NCBI GenBank assembly: GCA_050015455.1
Contig: JBEKBJ010000002.1
Coordinates: forward strand, 66,863 to 130,862
Reading direction: 5' to 3'
Origin: JAGDMS01 sp050015455
Lineage (GTDB): Bacteria; Desulfobacterota; Binatia; HRBIN30
Length of the DNA: 64,000 bases
Shown: in pieces, positions 37,007 to 45,884 of the stretch
Layout of the letters: the number at the start of each line of letters is the position of its first letter
Numbering within the stretch: the stretch's first letter is position 1
Position numbers and translations under genes: made by a program
Notes under the pieces: model-generated
The model's input: only the letters and a program-made list of their open reading frames with translations
What the model was told of the DNA's origin: nothing
Databases searched by the model: none

Positions 37007-38044
37007 TCAACGCGTGGTCCGAGGCCACGGTTGGCTCAGCTCCGGCCGGTGCGGCCTCAGCCTGTCCCAGAGGTGAAGAGACAAGCCCACCCCGACCGCC
37101 ACGCCACAGTACCCATAGTACAGCCAGTGCAACGGGATCGCCTGCACTGCGAACCGCAGCCCGCGTTTGCGCGCGAGGAACCGATAGAGGTGGAGATTCA
37201 GATAGACGAGCAAAGCTGCGGCGGCTGTGACCAACAACAACGGCCATGGCGAAGCCACTAAATGCCCTGTGAAAACGGCGCCGCACAGGAGCACCACGGC
37301 GAAGACGAGGGCCACGCTGAACCGGTGCCGGGCGGTCACGTTCAAGTCCGACGGCATGCTGCGGTCACGCAGCATCAGCCGGAACCACGGAATGCCACGG
37401 TCGAAGAGGTCCGAGCGCAGCAGTCCGCAGAAGGTCCACCGCTTCAGATGGGTCACCTGGATTGCCGGATCCAGATCGATGCGGCGGCCGCGTGTCCGTA
37501 GCCGAAACCCGAGTTCGATATCCTCGATGCAGGGCCGCGTATATGATTCGTCGAAGCCGCCGGCGGCCAGAAAGGCCTCACGCCGGATGGCGCCGCAACC
37601 GGCCCAAAAGGTCCATGCTTCAGTACGGCTGGTATGGTGCACGTAGTGGTGGAAAAGATTCTTGTACTGCGAGATGAACCCGGGGTCCGCCGGAGTGTCG
37701 TCGTAGGAGCCGATGACGGCATCCACCGCCGGATGGGCACGAAAATACGCGTCCACCTGCGCCAGAGTTTGCGGATGCACGCACACATCCGCATCGAGGA
37801 AGAGCAAGACCTCACCCTGCGCCTGTTCGGCCCCGCGATTGCGTGCACGCGCAGGGCCGCCGTTGCGCTCGAGCGCCATGACGCTGGCGCCATAGCGGGC
37901 GGCGACCGCGCTCGACTGGTCCGTGGACGCGTCGTCCACCACAATGCACTCGTAGTCGCGAAAAGTCGATTGTCGCAGACGCTCGAGGCAGCGATCCAAC
38001 CCTCCCTCTCCGTTATAAACCGGGATGATGACCGAAAGCCTCAC
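37007..38044 (-). CDS. Family 2 glycosyltransferase, membrane-bound
   Basis: A 345-residue GT-A enzyme: RLSVIIPVYNGEGGLDRCL start, nucleotide-binding VVDDAST, metal-binding FLDADV, acceptor region GGFDESYTRPCIEDIELGFR with the catalytic-type ED, and two to three C-terminal membrane helices (FAVVLLCGAVFTGHLVA, WPLLLVTAAAALLVYL). It probably transfers a sugar to a lipid or polymer at the inner membrane. Downstream of it (33 nt) is the FAD oxidoreductase, in one operon. Confidence 0.88.
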   Translation of the reverse strand: MRLSVIIPVYNGEGGLDRCLERLRQSTFRDYECIVVDDASTDQSSAVAARYGASVMALERNGGPARARNRGAEQAQGEVLLFLDADVCVHPQTLAQVDAYFRAHPAVDAVIGSYDDTPADPGFISQYKNLFHHYVHHTSRTEAWTFWAGCGAIRREAFLAAGGFDESYTRPCIEDIELGFRLRTRGRRIDLDPAIQVTHLKRWTFCGLLRSDLFDRGIPWFRLMLRDRSMPSDLNVTARHRFSVALVFAVVLLCGAVFTGHLVASPWPLLLVTAAAALLVYLNLHLYRFLARKRGLRFAVQAIPLHWLYYGYCGVAVGVGLSLHLWDRLRPHRPELSQPWPRTTR

Positions 38045-38491
38045 GGGCGCTGGATTCCCTTTTTGGCGTCAAGCAACCGCTGCCGCACGCATGACATCCG
38101 TCTGCTAGAGCAATCGCAGCGCTGGGTCAACATATTTGTCGTTGGCCGTTAAGCCCGGCAGACAGACGAGCCAAGCCATCGTTTGCAGATTGGTGACAAT
38201 TTGCGCCGGCGGTGCCACCGGCACGCGGCTGTCTTCGGAAGCATCGGAATGGGTCTGGAGATCGAGGATCATCGTTCGGTACGCCCCCCATGTCCATGCC
38301 GCGTCCGGGCTGAAGTGTCACCCGTTGCCAGGTGCCAGGTGCACGCCCCGCAACCATCCCGTCAGTGTTGCGTTATGGAGAGCAAAGGAACTGAGCAGGC
38401 ATTTCATGACATTGAGTGTCATGCGGCGCATTGGCGCTGACGAGTGTTTTGATCTGAACCCAACTGATGCCGAAATAACTCGGAGTCATTC
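38045..38491. other. Divergent intergenic region
   Basis: No gene or strong motif seen between the glycosyltransferase (leftward) and the FecR/DUF6600 gene (rightward); promoters for both should lie here. A GTCAAC..CGTTA pair at about 38125 has a 15-nt spacer and is not counted with the ECF sites. Confidence 0.45.
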
Positions 38492-40305
38492 ATGTACCGA
38501 AAGCCCCGCATAACTCTTCTCGCCGCCAGGCTCGCCACCCTGGTGCTCATCGTCGCCAATGTCCCGATTTCATCGGCCGACGAACTACCTGCTTCCGACG
38601 AACCGCCGCCCGCGGAGGAGGCCAAAGAGATCGAACGGACGCCGCCCCGGCTGAGTTTATCGACGGCGAGGTGTCCTTCTGGCGCCCGGGAGCGGAGGAT
38701 TGGGGGCTGGCACAGATGAACACGCCGTTAGCTCCCGGCGACGAGCTATACAGCGGCGGGCGCGCGAACCTGGAATTGCAGGTCGGAGCGCGTGCCTACG
38801 TGCGTGCCGGCGAGGAGACGCAGATCGGGCTCGAAAACCAGGAACCCAATTTCATGCAGTTCAAGGTGACCGCGGGCCATACCTCGTTCGATCTCCGCAG
38901 CGTGGCCGCCGGGCATACGCTTGAGTTGGACACACCTAATGCTGCCTTCACCATCGAAAGCACCGGGTACTATCGGGTCGACGTCGGCAAGGACTCGACC
39001 ACGTTCATCACCCGCCGTGGTGGCCGCGCCTCCATGGTGCCTGCCGGTGGCGAAGCTGTGGGAATCGCCCCCAGTGAGGAGGTCGTTATCCAAGGGACGG
39101 ACAATCCCAGCGTCGAGACCTACGTGGCACCCGAGATTGATGTGTGGGACCGCTGGAATTACGAGCGCACGGATCACCTGATCGACTCCGTCAGTGCGCG
39201 CTACCTGTCATCGGGGATGTACGGCGCGGATGCGCTGAACAACTACGGTACGTGGCGTGTCGTGCAGCCATACGGTCCCGTGTGGGTGCCCGAGGGCGTT
39301 CCAGCCGGCTGGGCGCCGTACAGCACCGGGCGATGGATATGGGATCCGTATTACGGCTGGACCTGGGTCGATACGGCACCGTGGGGTTGGGCGCCGTACC
39401 ACTATGGCCGCTGGGTCTACGCCGGCGGCTACTGGGCTTGGGCGCCGGGCCCGGTTGTGGTCGCACCGGTGTACGCGCCCGCGCTGGTTGCTTTCTTTGG
39501 CGGCGCAGATTTCAGCGTCAGCATCGGCATCGGTGTACCCGCCGTCAGCTGGGTGGCCCTCGGCTGGGGCGAACCTTGCATCCCGTGGTGGGGAAGAGTT
39601 GGCTTCGTCGGCAGGCCGTGGTGGGGCGGGTGGGGCGGCCCGCGTATCGTCAACAATGTCGTCATCAATACGACAACTGTTGTTAACGTCAACAATATTA
39701 CATACCGTAATATCGGTGTTCACGATGCCGTCATCGGTGTTCCTGAGGATCGGTTCGGTCGCCACCTGGCTCGGCACGTGCACCTCCCCGAGGCTGACGT
39801 GGGCCGCCTCGATCCGGTGCGTGGTGCGTTGCCGTGGAAGCCGACTGCGGCGAGTTTGGTTCCGGGGGTGGGTGGTCACGCGTTCCGGCCGCCGCCGCAG
39901 GTGTTGAGCCGACCTGTGGTGGGCACGCGGGCACCGCACGACCCTGTTCCGGCCCTGCGGGCGCAGGGATTGAATGCGCCTGCCACCATGGCTGCGCCAG
40001 CACCGCGGCTGGTCAGCGCCCCACGCGGGCCACACGCCGCTTTGGTGTCGCCACGTCCTCCCTTCGGGCAGCAGGGTGCTGTCGAGCGCCCGAGGCCGGC
40101 GGAGCCGCCGCGCTTCGGCAAGCAAACCGCGCCGGCAGAAGCAGCCCCGCCGCGCCAGACGCGTGGCGAGTTGCCCGGAGAGCCCGCCAATCGGCTCTTC
40201 CGCAGCGGGCCCCAAAGCCAGCCGCCGCGTACCGAAGCCCGCCAGCGCCCGGTTCGGGAAGCGCGCCCAGAGCGCGCACCAGGAAGCGAGCAGCGCACGC
40301 GTTAA
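38492..40305 (+). CDS. FecR/DUF6600-type exported protein, frameshifted
   Basis: Reading begins at the ATG at 38492 with a signal peptide (LVLIVANVPISSADE) and runs to PPRLS; the continuation GEVSFWRPGAEDWG is in another frame. Adding one T to the run at 38656-38658 would give PPRLSFIDGEVSFW, the usual start of this family, so a single base is missing (true lesion or sequencing error). The rest (544 codons) shows a FecR-like beta domain (LAPGDELYSGGRANLEL), then aromatic YxW/PWGWAPYHYG repeats of DUF6600 and a basic, Pro/Arg-rich disordered tail. An envelope protein of unknown role. Confidence 0.75.
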
Positions 40306-40408
40306 GGCCTGGGCAAGTGAGAGACCGTGACGAGATTGTGAATGGTTGGATTCCCAAGCACTTCCTCGTCTGCGATCAAACCGCGAACCGCTTGCTGGGC
40401 ACTCCACG

Positions 40409-40891
40409 CTAGTCGGGGCCTGCGAGCAGGCTTTGCATCTCAGCTTGCAGCTTCTCGATCCGGTCCTTGGTTTGCGCGACCTTGGCCAGCTGCTGGGGTG
40501 TGAGCACGGCGCGAATGGCCAGAGCGGTTTTGACGCCTTGCTCCATCAGTTGTTGGCGCAGCCGCATGATCTGCTGCACCTGCGGCGTCAGATCCGCGGC
40601 TTGCACGCTCCCGGGCGCAAACAGCTTGTCGGCCAACTGGTTGTTGGCTGCCTGCAGCTGTGTGAACAGCGTGCGCAGACTCTGGTGTTCGGCCTCCATG
40701 ATCTGGCGCACCCGATTTTGCTGGTCGGGCGTGAGGCCAGCCTGCTTGAGCACCATGTGGAGCATCATCGCCGGGCTGTCCCCGTGCATCATGCGGCCCA
40801 TCCCAGGCCCTTCCCCTGCTTGTCCCTGCAGGGGAGCGGCTCCGAGGCTGGCGAAGGCCAACCCGGCCAACAAGATGACGTACTTGGTCAT
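40409..40891 (-). CDS. Spy/CpxP-like periplasmic protein (locus A)
   Basis: A 160-residue exported helical protein (signal LLAGLAFASLGAAPLQGQA). The two family motifs are present: LTPDQQNRVRQIM and VLTPQQLAKV (LTxxQ boxes). A Met/His-rich stretch (GMGRMMHGDSPAMMLHMV) follows the signal and may bind copper or another soft metal. CpxP, Spy and the CnrX-type metal sensors share this fold. It is the last gene of cassette A, 18 nt after the anti-sigma gene, and is over 60% identical by eye to the protein at 55186. Confidence 0.85.
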   Translation of the reverse strand: MTKYVILLAGLAFASLGAAPLQGQAGEGPGMGRMMHGDSPAMMLHMVLKQAGLTPDQQNRVRQIMEAEHQSLRTLFTQLQAANNQLADKLFAPGSVQAADLTPQVQQIMRLRQQLMEQGVKTALAIRAVLTPQQLAKVAQTKDRIEKLQAEMQSLLAGPD

Positions 40892-40909
40892 TCGACTCTC
40901 TCCTTCACT

Positions 40910-41410
40910 TCACTCGCCCTCGGTAAGGAAGGCTGACACTTCATCGCTACACTCGCCGGTCAAGAGCTGCTCGCGCGTGCAGGGCTGACCCGCTTCGAGT
41001 GCGGCCTCAAGGTACGAAGCCTCAGCGGCCACCGGTGGAATTGCGTTCGCGTCGCTCGGGCCAAACAACGCGTCGGACAAGTCCGTGGCGAACGCCGAGA
41101 CACTGCTGGCGCGTTCCGCGACCTCCACTGGCGACGACCGCCGCAGCCATGCCACGTCCAGAACCAACACAACAAGCGCTGCACAGGTAATTGCGGCGGG
41201 CATCCATCGGAGCCGCTGCAGCGGCGCGCGACCGATCTCCCCGACCGGCGGCGGCGCTTTGAGCACCTGGCCGATGGTGTCCAGATCGCCGACCAGTTGC
41301 TCGTAGCGTTCCGCGCAATCCGCGCACGTCCGCAGGTGGAACTGTTGTGTAGCCGTGCCTTCGTGCAAGTAGAGCCGCACCAACGCCCGCTCGTTCAGAC
41401 ATCGCTTCAT
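40910..41410 (-). CDS. Zinc-finger anti-sigma factor (locus A)
   Basis: A 166-residue single-pass protein: cytoplasmic zf-HC2 motif HLRTCADC (H-x3-C-x2-C) at about 25-33, one membrane helix at about 70-90 (AAITCAALVVLVLDVAWL) and a periplasmic tail ending with a cysteine pair (PCTREQLLTGECSDEVS). Such proteins hold an ECF sigma factor inactive until a signal outside releases it. Its ATG overlaps the sigma stop by 4 nt (ATGA). The conserved tail cysteines, also in the locus B copy, may be where a metal or redox signal is read. Confidence 0.86.
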   Translation of the reverse strand: MKRCLNERALVRLYLHEGTATQQFHLRTCADCAERYEQLVGDLDTIGQVLKAPPPVGEIGRAPLQRLRWMPAAITCAALVVLVLDVAWLRRSSPVEVAERASSVSAFATDLSDALFGPSDANAIPPVAAEASYLEAALEAGQPCTREQLLTGECSDEVSAFLTEGE

Positions 41411-42054
41411 GTTTGACCTCGCAACGCCCGGCGCATGTGGTGCACCGCGCGATACAGATGACGCTTGATGCTACCGGGACTCAGGCCAAGGGCCTCGGCG
41501 ACCGCCTCGGCGGACCAGCCCTCCAGTTGCCGTAGCACAAACACCTCCTGCTGCCGCGCCGACAATTGCCGGAACGATAGCCAGACATCCCGGCGCGCCT
41601 CGTTGCCGAGCACCGTCTGTTCGGGAGTGGACCCGCGGGCCGGATGCTGTGTTTCCTCGAACTCCTGATGATGCTCGCGCCACCACTTCCACCAACCCGA
41701 GCGCCGCCGATCACGACAAGCATTCACCGTCACCTTCGTCAGCCAGGGTCCCCAGGCGATCGTGCGACCACTCAGCTGATGCTGGCGGAACAGCTTGAGG
41801 AACACTTCCTGACTGACGTCGTCGGCCTCATCCGCATCGGACAACAAGAGCCGGCACAGGCGCAGCACGCGTCCGCGGCGGGCTTGGTACAGCTCATTGT
41901 ACTCCGCTGCGCCGTCCCTGACCGATTGCAGAGGAAGGTCCTTCCTGTGCTCTACGGATGCTGACGAACGCCGCGCATCCTTCATTGGCGAGGCGGCAAT
42001 TGGGCCTGAGACATCGGTCGTGCGCGGTGATCGCGCCTGGACCGGGCTGCTCAT
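41407..42054 (-). CDS. ECF sigma factor (locus A)
   Basis: A 215-residue sigma-70 family ECF factor. Region 2 (about 52-115: YNELYQARRGRVLRLCRLLL, DADEADDVSQEVFLKLFR) binds the -10 element; region 4 (about 155-212: LSARQQEVFVLRQLEG, LGLSPGSIKRHLYRAVHHMR) binds the -35. The WWKWWREHH insert between them is shared with the copy at 56198, which has exactly the same length. The ATG at 42054 was chosen by alignment with that copy. A GTCAAC-N17-CGTTA promoter and a conserved hairpin lie in its 190-nt leader, suggesting self-activation. Confidence 0.88.
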   Translation of the reverse strand: MSSPVQARSPRTTDVSGPIAASPMKDARRSSASVEHRKDLPLQSVRDGAAEYNELYQARRGRVLRLCRLLLSDADEADDVSQEVFLKLFRQHQLSGRTIAWGPWLTKVTVNACRDRRRSGWWKWWREHHQEFEETQHPARGSTPEQTVLGNEARRDVWLSFRQLSARQQEVFVLRQLEGWSAEAVAEALGLSPGSIKRHLYRAVHHMRRALRGQT

Positions 42055-42101
42055 CGCCACCAGGGTGAGCGGTTGGCGCATTCGGTCCTGAAGCCGGGGA
42101 A

Positions 42102-42165
42102 CCACGTGCTGGGCGGGCAGGCCGCTGGGGGGGCAAAGAGACGGCCTGCCCAACCCAAGACGTGG
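42102..42165 (-). ncRNA. Conserved 64-nt hairpin in sigma leader (locus A)
   Basis: Arms CCACGT..TGGG.GGGCAGGCCG and CGGCCTGCCC..CCCA..ACGTGG pair over about 20 positions around a 17-nt loop that contains seven C residues on the RNA strand. The same position, length and loop recur at 56896-56959 with paired changes in the stem. A structured 5' leader element; function unknown. Confidence 0.6.
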
Positions 42166-42250
42166 CAGGGGCAAGTCCGCGACCGTTGCATCATGCGCTG
42201 GCTGCGGGCGGAGATCAGAACGTGATCCACACAAGGCCTCTGGCTCGAAG

Positions 42251-42279
42251 TAACGAACGAGCACGCCGCTGGGTTGACA
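42251..42279 (-). promoter_or_regulatory. ECF-type promoter, sigma gene A
   Basis: Minus strand TGTCAAC, 17 nt, CGTTA. AAC at -35 and CGT at -10 are the core of ECF promoters. One of six sites with the same spacing in this window. Confidence 0.7.
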
Positions 42280-42463
42280 TGCCGTGGTACTACGACGCCG
42301 CCGAGCGCGCCACCCAGGGTATCCCAGGGTATCAACACCTAGAGGGGGCATGGTCCACCGCCTCAAGGAATTCATCAATGCTGACCTGCCATCGCCGTTC
42401 ACGTGCTGGTCCTCAGCCAAGGTACGACTCACGGCGACCGCGCACAGCACGAGAAGACCCCCG

Positions 42464-42943
42464 TCAGAAAGTGCGCGGATGCGGTTCCAGTTGGTTGGGT
42501 CCAGCCTTTTTCATCTCGTTCATCGCTTCACTAATTTTCCCCAACTGCTCTGGAGTGAGAACTCTGCGGATCGCCAGGGCCGTGTTCAGCTCGCTTTGCA
42601 TGAATTGCAGCCGCAGCTGAGCTAGGCGTTGGACCATGACACTCGGGTCGCGTGCTGGCACGTTCGCAGGCGCCAGCAACGCGTCGTCCAGCTGGTTATT
42701 GACCTCGGCTAGTTGGCTGAGGAACTTCTGCGCATCGACGCGATCCGTTTCGATGATCCGATGGACTTGGTCCGTTTGCTTAGTGGTCAGATCAGCGAAT
42801 CTGAGCAGCACGGGGATCACCAATATCGGACCGTCGCCCATCATCATCATTCCGGCCACGGCTTCCGGTGATTGCGCATGCACCGGTCCAGGCCACGAAC
42901 CGGCCACCGCCAGTGCTACCAACATGAAAACGCGCTTCGACAA
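42464..42943 (-). CDS. Second Spy/CpxP-like periplasmic protein (locus A)
   Basis: A 159-residue exported helical protein, 26 nt from the Cys-rich gene on the same strand (after a short gap of 52 nt). A TTG at 42943 with GGAGG eight bases upstream gives a signal peptide (FMLVALAVAGSWPGPVHAQ); an ATG six codons in is the alternative. Met-rich segment GMMMMGDG, then DLTTKQTDQVHRII and VLTPEQLGKI in the places of the two LTxxQ boxes. Same family as 40409 and 55186 but more divergent. No counterpart in locus B. Confidence 0.75.
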   Translation of the reverse strand: MSKRVFMLVALAVAGSWPGPVHAQSPEAVAGMMMMGDGPILVIPVLLRFADLTTKQTDQVHRIIETDRVDAQKFLSQLAEVNNQLDDALLAPANVPARDPSVMVQRLAQLRLQFMQSELNTALAIRRVLTPEQLGKISEAMNEMKKAGPNQLEPHPRTF

Positions 42944-42995
42944 TCTGACGACCTCCGTACCCACACTGAACGGGCGAGCCTGCGTGTGGGCTGAC

Positions 42996-43496
42996 TCACT
43001 GCCCGCCGTTCGGGTCCGCCGGACCGTGGTGATGGCGATGCCCGTGGTGCTGCGCCAGCAGAGCCTGACACTGCGGATACGTGTTAGACAGCTCACTCTG
43101 ATGTTCGCGCAGGCACTCGCCGATGTCACGGGGACCGGTGATGCCACTGCAGTAGGTTGTCACGGCGCCCCCGCAAGCCGTTTTCCAGGCATCCATCTTG
43201 GCTTGCATCTTGGTCAGGTGGGCCTGGCATTGGTCCGAAAGTGTGACGCCCTTTGACGTCGCGGCCTCCTGCAGACAGCTCGCAAACGCGCCTGGGCCGG
43301 GCGTGGCCTGGCAGAGCGTCTGCAGACAATCGCGGAAGCTGCGGAAGCTGCCGGGGCCGGGTGTGACATTGGGGCAAAGCGTCTGCAGGTCCGGACGACA
43401 TGCGCCTCCACCGTGAGGGCCGCATGCCCGAGCTGGTGTCGTCGTCAGCGCCACGGCGAGCGGCGCGATGAGCATGATGAACTTCGACATTTCCAT
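42996..43496 (-). CDS. Cys-rich secreted protein with His-rich tail (locus A)
   Basis: A 166-residue exported protein: signal peptide IMLIAPLAVALTTTPARA, then CGPHGGGACRPDLQTLCPNV with four repeats of a spaced-cysteine pattern (C-x-n-C..PGPGSFRSFRDCLQTLC, PGPGAFASCL) and a C-terminal HHGHRHHHG metal-binding tail. The arrangement resembles cysteine-rich repeat (GLG1-like) bacterial proteins. The ATG at 43496 has GGAGG upstream. Promoter site 43591-43619 lies about 95 nt upstream. The homologue in locus B (57133) keeps the GRHGGGAC opening and the His tail. Confidence 0.8.
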   Translation of the reverse strand: MEMSKFIMLIAPLAVALTTTPARACGPHGGGACRPDLQTLCPNVTPGPGSFRSFRDCLQTLCQATPGPGAFASCLQEAATSKGVTLSDQCQAHLTKMQAKMDAWKTACGGAVTTYCSGITGPRDIGECLREHQSELSNTYPQCQALLAQHHGHRHHHGPADPNGGQ

Positions 43497-43590
43497 TTCG
43501 ATGACCTCCTCCTTGCTTCGTGATCGTGCGCCTTGCGGCACGCTGTGAAGCAACATGCACGCTGATGCAGCGCCCTCTTCATACACTCTA

Positions 43591-43619
43591 TAACGAGTCG
43601 AGAGCCATCTGGGTTGACG
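43591..43619 (-). promoter_or_regulatory. ECF-type promoter, Cys-rich gene A
   Basis: Minus strand CGTCAAC, 17 nt, CGTTATA, about 95 nt before the Cys-rich start. Back to back with the plus-strand site at 43650. Confidence 0.7.
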
Positions 43620-43649
43620 TCACTCGCGCCGGCCATTCACATCCGCTGA

Positions 43650-43678
43650 TGTCAACCGATGCGGCGCTGGGCCCGTTA
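43650..43678 (+). promoter_or_regulatory. ECF-type promoter, acidic peptide A
   Basis: Plus strand TGTCAAC, 17 nt, CGTTATT, 65 nt before the start of the acidic peptide gene at 43743. Confidence 0.65.
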
Positions 43679-43742
43679 TTGAGCACGGATATCGAAAAGA
43701 TCGCCCCGCGTTCCACTGCGGCGGCACAAGAGGAGAGAGCCT

Positions 43743-43889
43743 ATGCGACGAGTTGCAACCCTGGCGTTCATCGCCCTGCTGGCGTTCGGCAGGTTTTCCA
43801 CCGTGAGCAGCCACTCCCGGACCGTGGCCGCAGATCAAGGCGGTGACACCGGTGATGACAGCGGAGATGATGACGCCGATGACAGCTGA
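43743..43889 (+). CDS. Small secreted Asp-rich peptide (locus A)
   Basis: A 48-residue product: basic start, hydrophobic signal (TLAFIALLAFGRF), then STVSSHSRTVAADQ and an acidic tail of GD/DD repeats ending DDADDS. GAGGAGAG precedes the ATG. It pairs with the 53-residue product at 54018, with which it shares FIALLAFGR.ST.SSH.R...DQ.GD.GDDSGDD. Two copies beside two sigma cassettes make a real gene likely despite its size. The predicted mature part would be only about 25 residues and strongly acidic; cation binding is a guess. Confidence 0.65.
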   Translation: MRRVATLAFIALLAFGRFSTVSSHSRTVAADQGGDTGDDSGDDDADDS

Positions 43890-44254
43890 TGCGCCGCCAG
43901 TCGGGCACTGCACGAAGACGTAATCGAACACGTCGAAAGTAGCTGCCCGCTGCTCTTGGTTGGCCACCAGAATTAAGGCGCGACAGAAAAAGGGAAGGGC
44001 TAGTGCAGGTAGCACGCGCACCAGATGTTTTGTTTGCGTGACACGATAGGCTCGGCCCGCAGACAGCGGGGGCCGGGGTTCGGCAAGATAACGCGGCACG
44101 GGCTATGGCACGAGACTTGGGTTCGCACACTTGCTTACAGTATGACCCTAGTCGTCGAGACAGTTACTGATGGTGCTCCAGCTCTCGCAGACTGTGACAA
44201 CTGTCGCCTCTCAGCTTGCCCTTGATGACACTGACGACGGAAACAACCACTGCC
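43890..44254. other. Intergenic region
   Basis: No gene seen. A TGGCACG..TTGG sequence at about 44105-44120 resembles a sigma-54 site but lacks the GC at -12. Confidence 0.4.
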
Positions 44255-44383
44255 ATGCCTTTCATCGTTGCACCCGACGTCGTCCTGCCGTCACAGCTCC
44301 CGACGTCGGGCGGGCAGATTGCAGAGTACCGACTGCTGATCGCGTTGCTCGACGACGCATTTCGGTGCTTTCAAAAGACATAA
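44255..44383 (+). CDS. Short open frame, possible fragment of a small conserved protein
   Basis: A 42-codon frame (PFIVAPDVVLPSQLPTSG, then EYRLLIALLDDAFRCFQK) that looks protein-like, especially the EYRLLIALLDDA..CFQK helix, which I associate with small hypothetical proteins of similar bacteria that normally run on for another 60-80 residues. Here a stop follows at once, so it may be a truncated copy. No ribosome site stands out. Confidence 0.3.
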   Translation: MPFIVAPDVVLPSQLPTSGGQIAEYRLLIALLDDAFRCFQKT

Positions 44384-44493
44384 CGGCCCCCACAACGGTG
44401 CCAGGTGGCCTTCCAAGGTGGCCCCATAGGCCTTGGAGGGATAAGCCCCGTGCCGCGTGTTTTTATGCTCCCTTCAGTGGCCGCGATTCCGGG

Positions 44494-44700
44494 ATGGGAA
44501 CCAAGGTGGTAATCCTGGTCGGCTATCTTGTTGCACTCATTGTGATCGGCGCCTCGCTATGGATCGCGCAGAGGGAGAACGCGGGCCGACAGACGGAGAC
44601 TGGGATCTCAACGGCGCTCGCGCGGGTGGGCGAGATGGCTGAGCAAGGTGGGACACGGGACAGCGTTCACTGTGCATACCATCCGTGCTCGCTGCGGTGA
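44494..44700 (+). CDS. Small single-pass membrane protein, unrecognised
   Basis: A 68-residue frame with one membrane helix at the N-terminus (VVILVGYLVALIVIGASLWIA) followed by a polar tail. The N-terminal helix resembles the first helix of sodium:solute symporters, so it could be a fragment of one. It lies 53 nt before the sensor kinase on the same strand and may be co-transcribed. Confidence 0.4.
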   Translation: MGTKVVILVGYLVALIVIGASLWIAQRENAGRQTETGISTALARVGEMAEQGGTRDSVHCAYHPCSLR

Positions 44701-44753
44701 CCGGATCGTGAAGCTGAAACCTAGCCAGGCAAAGCGGTAGCAATCACGTCTGC

Positions 44754-45884
44754 ATGACCGGAGTGTCACTTGGTTCTCGGTGTGGCGATTGGATGATGGA
44801 AGACCCAATTATGGCGATCCCGCAATCGACTACCGGCACGCGCGCGCTTCTTTACGGCATCTTCGGATTCACGTTGGCGGTCGCGACGTGCTGGGTGACC
44901 GAACTGTTCGACCCGCCATTCAGCATCATGCAGGTCACCATCGAGACGTTGGTCATCTCCTTTCTGGGTTTCTACACGCTGCGCTCGATGCTGCGCTTCA
45001 TCCAACGGCTTGAGTTGACGACGATCGAATTGAAGCAGAGACATCTCGAACTGCAGGAGCAGGCGGCGCAGTTGGAGGCCAGCCGCAAGAAACTGATGGA
45101 GTTGGACGAACTGAAATCCGACTTCGTGTCACTGGTCTCCCATGAACTACGCACGCCGCTGACCTCCATCATTGGCTTCTCCCGCACCCTGATGACCCTG
45201 CCACTGGGCGCCGAACAGCACCGGAGGTATCTGGGAATCATCGAATCTGAGGGCAAGCGCCTCGCGGAGTTGGTCGAGGAGTACCTGGACATGTCCAAGA
45301 TCGAGTCCGGCCACATCGCGCTGCAGCTTGCGCCTGTCGACGTCGTCCGCCTGGTGCACGAGGTCGTGGAGCAAATTCAGAGCGGTTCCGCTGTTTGCAT
45401 CATGACCTGCCTCCCCGCCGAACTCCCTGCCGTGACGGGCGATGTTGGACGGCTGAAGCGCGTCCTCCTGAACCTGACCGACAACGCGCTCCGCTACACG
45501 GCCAAGGGAACCAGCGTGATCGTGTCCGCCACGGCGGCGGACGACGGCCCGTGCGTCAGCGTGCAGGACCATGGTCCCGGACTCACGCCGAAGGAAGCGG
45601 CGCGTGTGTTCGAGAAGTTCTACCGCGGAAGGGACAGTATCACGGAGCGCAGCCGAGGCAGCGGATTGGGACTGACGATTGCGAAAGGAATCGTGGAAGC
45701 GCACGGCGGCCGGCTCTGGGTGGAATCGGAGCCCGGCCAAGGCGCGACATTTCGCTTCTGGATGCCAAAAGAAAGGGCGTCGGATGCGCGTCAGGCCGCG
45801 TCATTGCATAAGGTGCACACGTCGCGTTCCAATACCGAGGATGAGGAAAGGGAAGGCCTGCCATGGCGCAAAAGAGAATCGTGA
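44754..45884 (+). CDS. Membrane sensor histidine kinase
   Basis: A 376-residue kinase with two N-terminal membrane helices (LLYGIFGFTLAVATCWV; IMQVTIETLVISFLGFYTL) and almost no periplasmic loop, so the sensing part is in or next to the membrane. A coiled-coil linker (ELKQRHLELQEQAAQLEAS) leads to HisKA (VSLVSHELRTPLTSI) and HATPase_c (LNLTDNALRYT, DHGPGLT, GSGLGLTIAKG). The start may be 44754, 44793 or 44811. Its stop overlaps the next gene by 22 nt, and that one overlaps the third by 8 nt, making a tight three-gene unit. Confidence 0.88.
   Translation: MTGVSLGSRCGDWMMEDPIMAIPQSTTGTRALLYGIFGFTLAVATCWVTELFDPPFSIMQVTIETLVISFLGFYTLRSMLRFIQRLELTTIELKQRHLELQEQAAQLEASRKKLMELDELKSDFVSLVSHELRTPLTSIIGFSRTLMTLPLGAEQHRRYLGIIESEGKRLAELVEEYLDMSKIESGHIALQLAPVDVVRLVHEVVEQIQSGSAVCIMTCLPAELPAVTGDVGRLKRVLLNLTDNALRYTAKGTSVIVSATAADDGPCVSVQDHGPGLTPKEAARVFEKFYRGRDSITERSRGSGLGLTIAKGIVEAHGGRLWVESEPGQGATFRFWMPKERASDARQAASLHKVHTSRSNTEDEEREGLPWRKRES

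Larger units (their letters stand above)
42055..42463. other. Leader and promoter region of sigma locus A
   Basis: Non-coding. About 245 bp next to the sigma gene are clearly homologous to 56846-57100 in front of the locus B sigma gene. The region carries the hairpin at 42102-42165, a small GATCA..TGATC stem at 42213-42227 and promoter site 42251-42279; the part beyond 42300 is unique and shows nothing recognisable. Confidence 0.7.

Noticed and set aside
38125..38152. GTCAAC..CGTTA as a further ECF site
   Set aside because: Spacer is 15 nt rather than 17 and no gene starts at a fitting distance.
44105..44120. Sigma-54-like TGGCACG..TTGG
   Set aside because: Lacks the GC at -12 that is nearly invariant; no fitting gene downstream.
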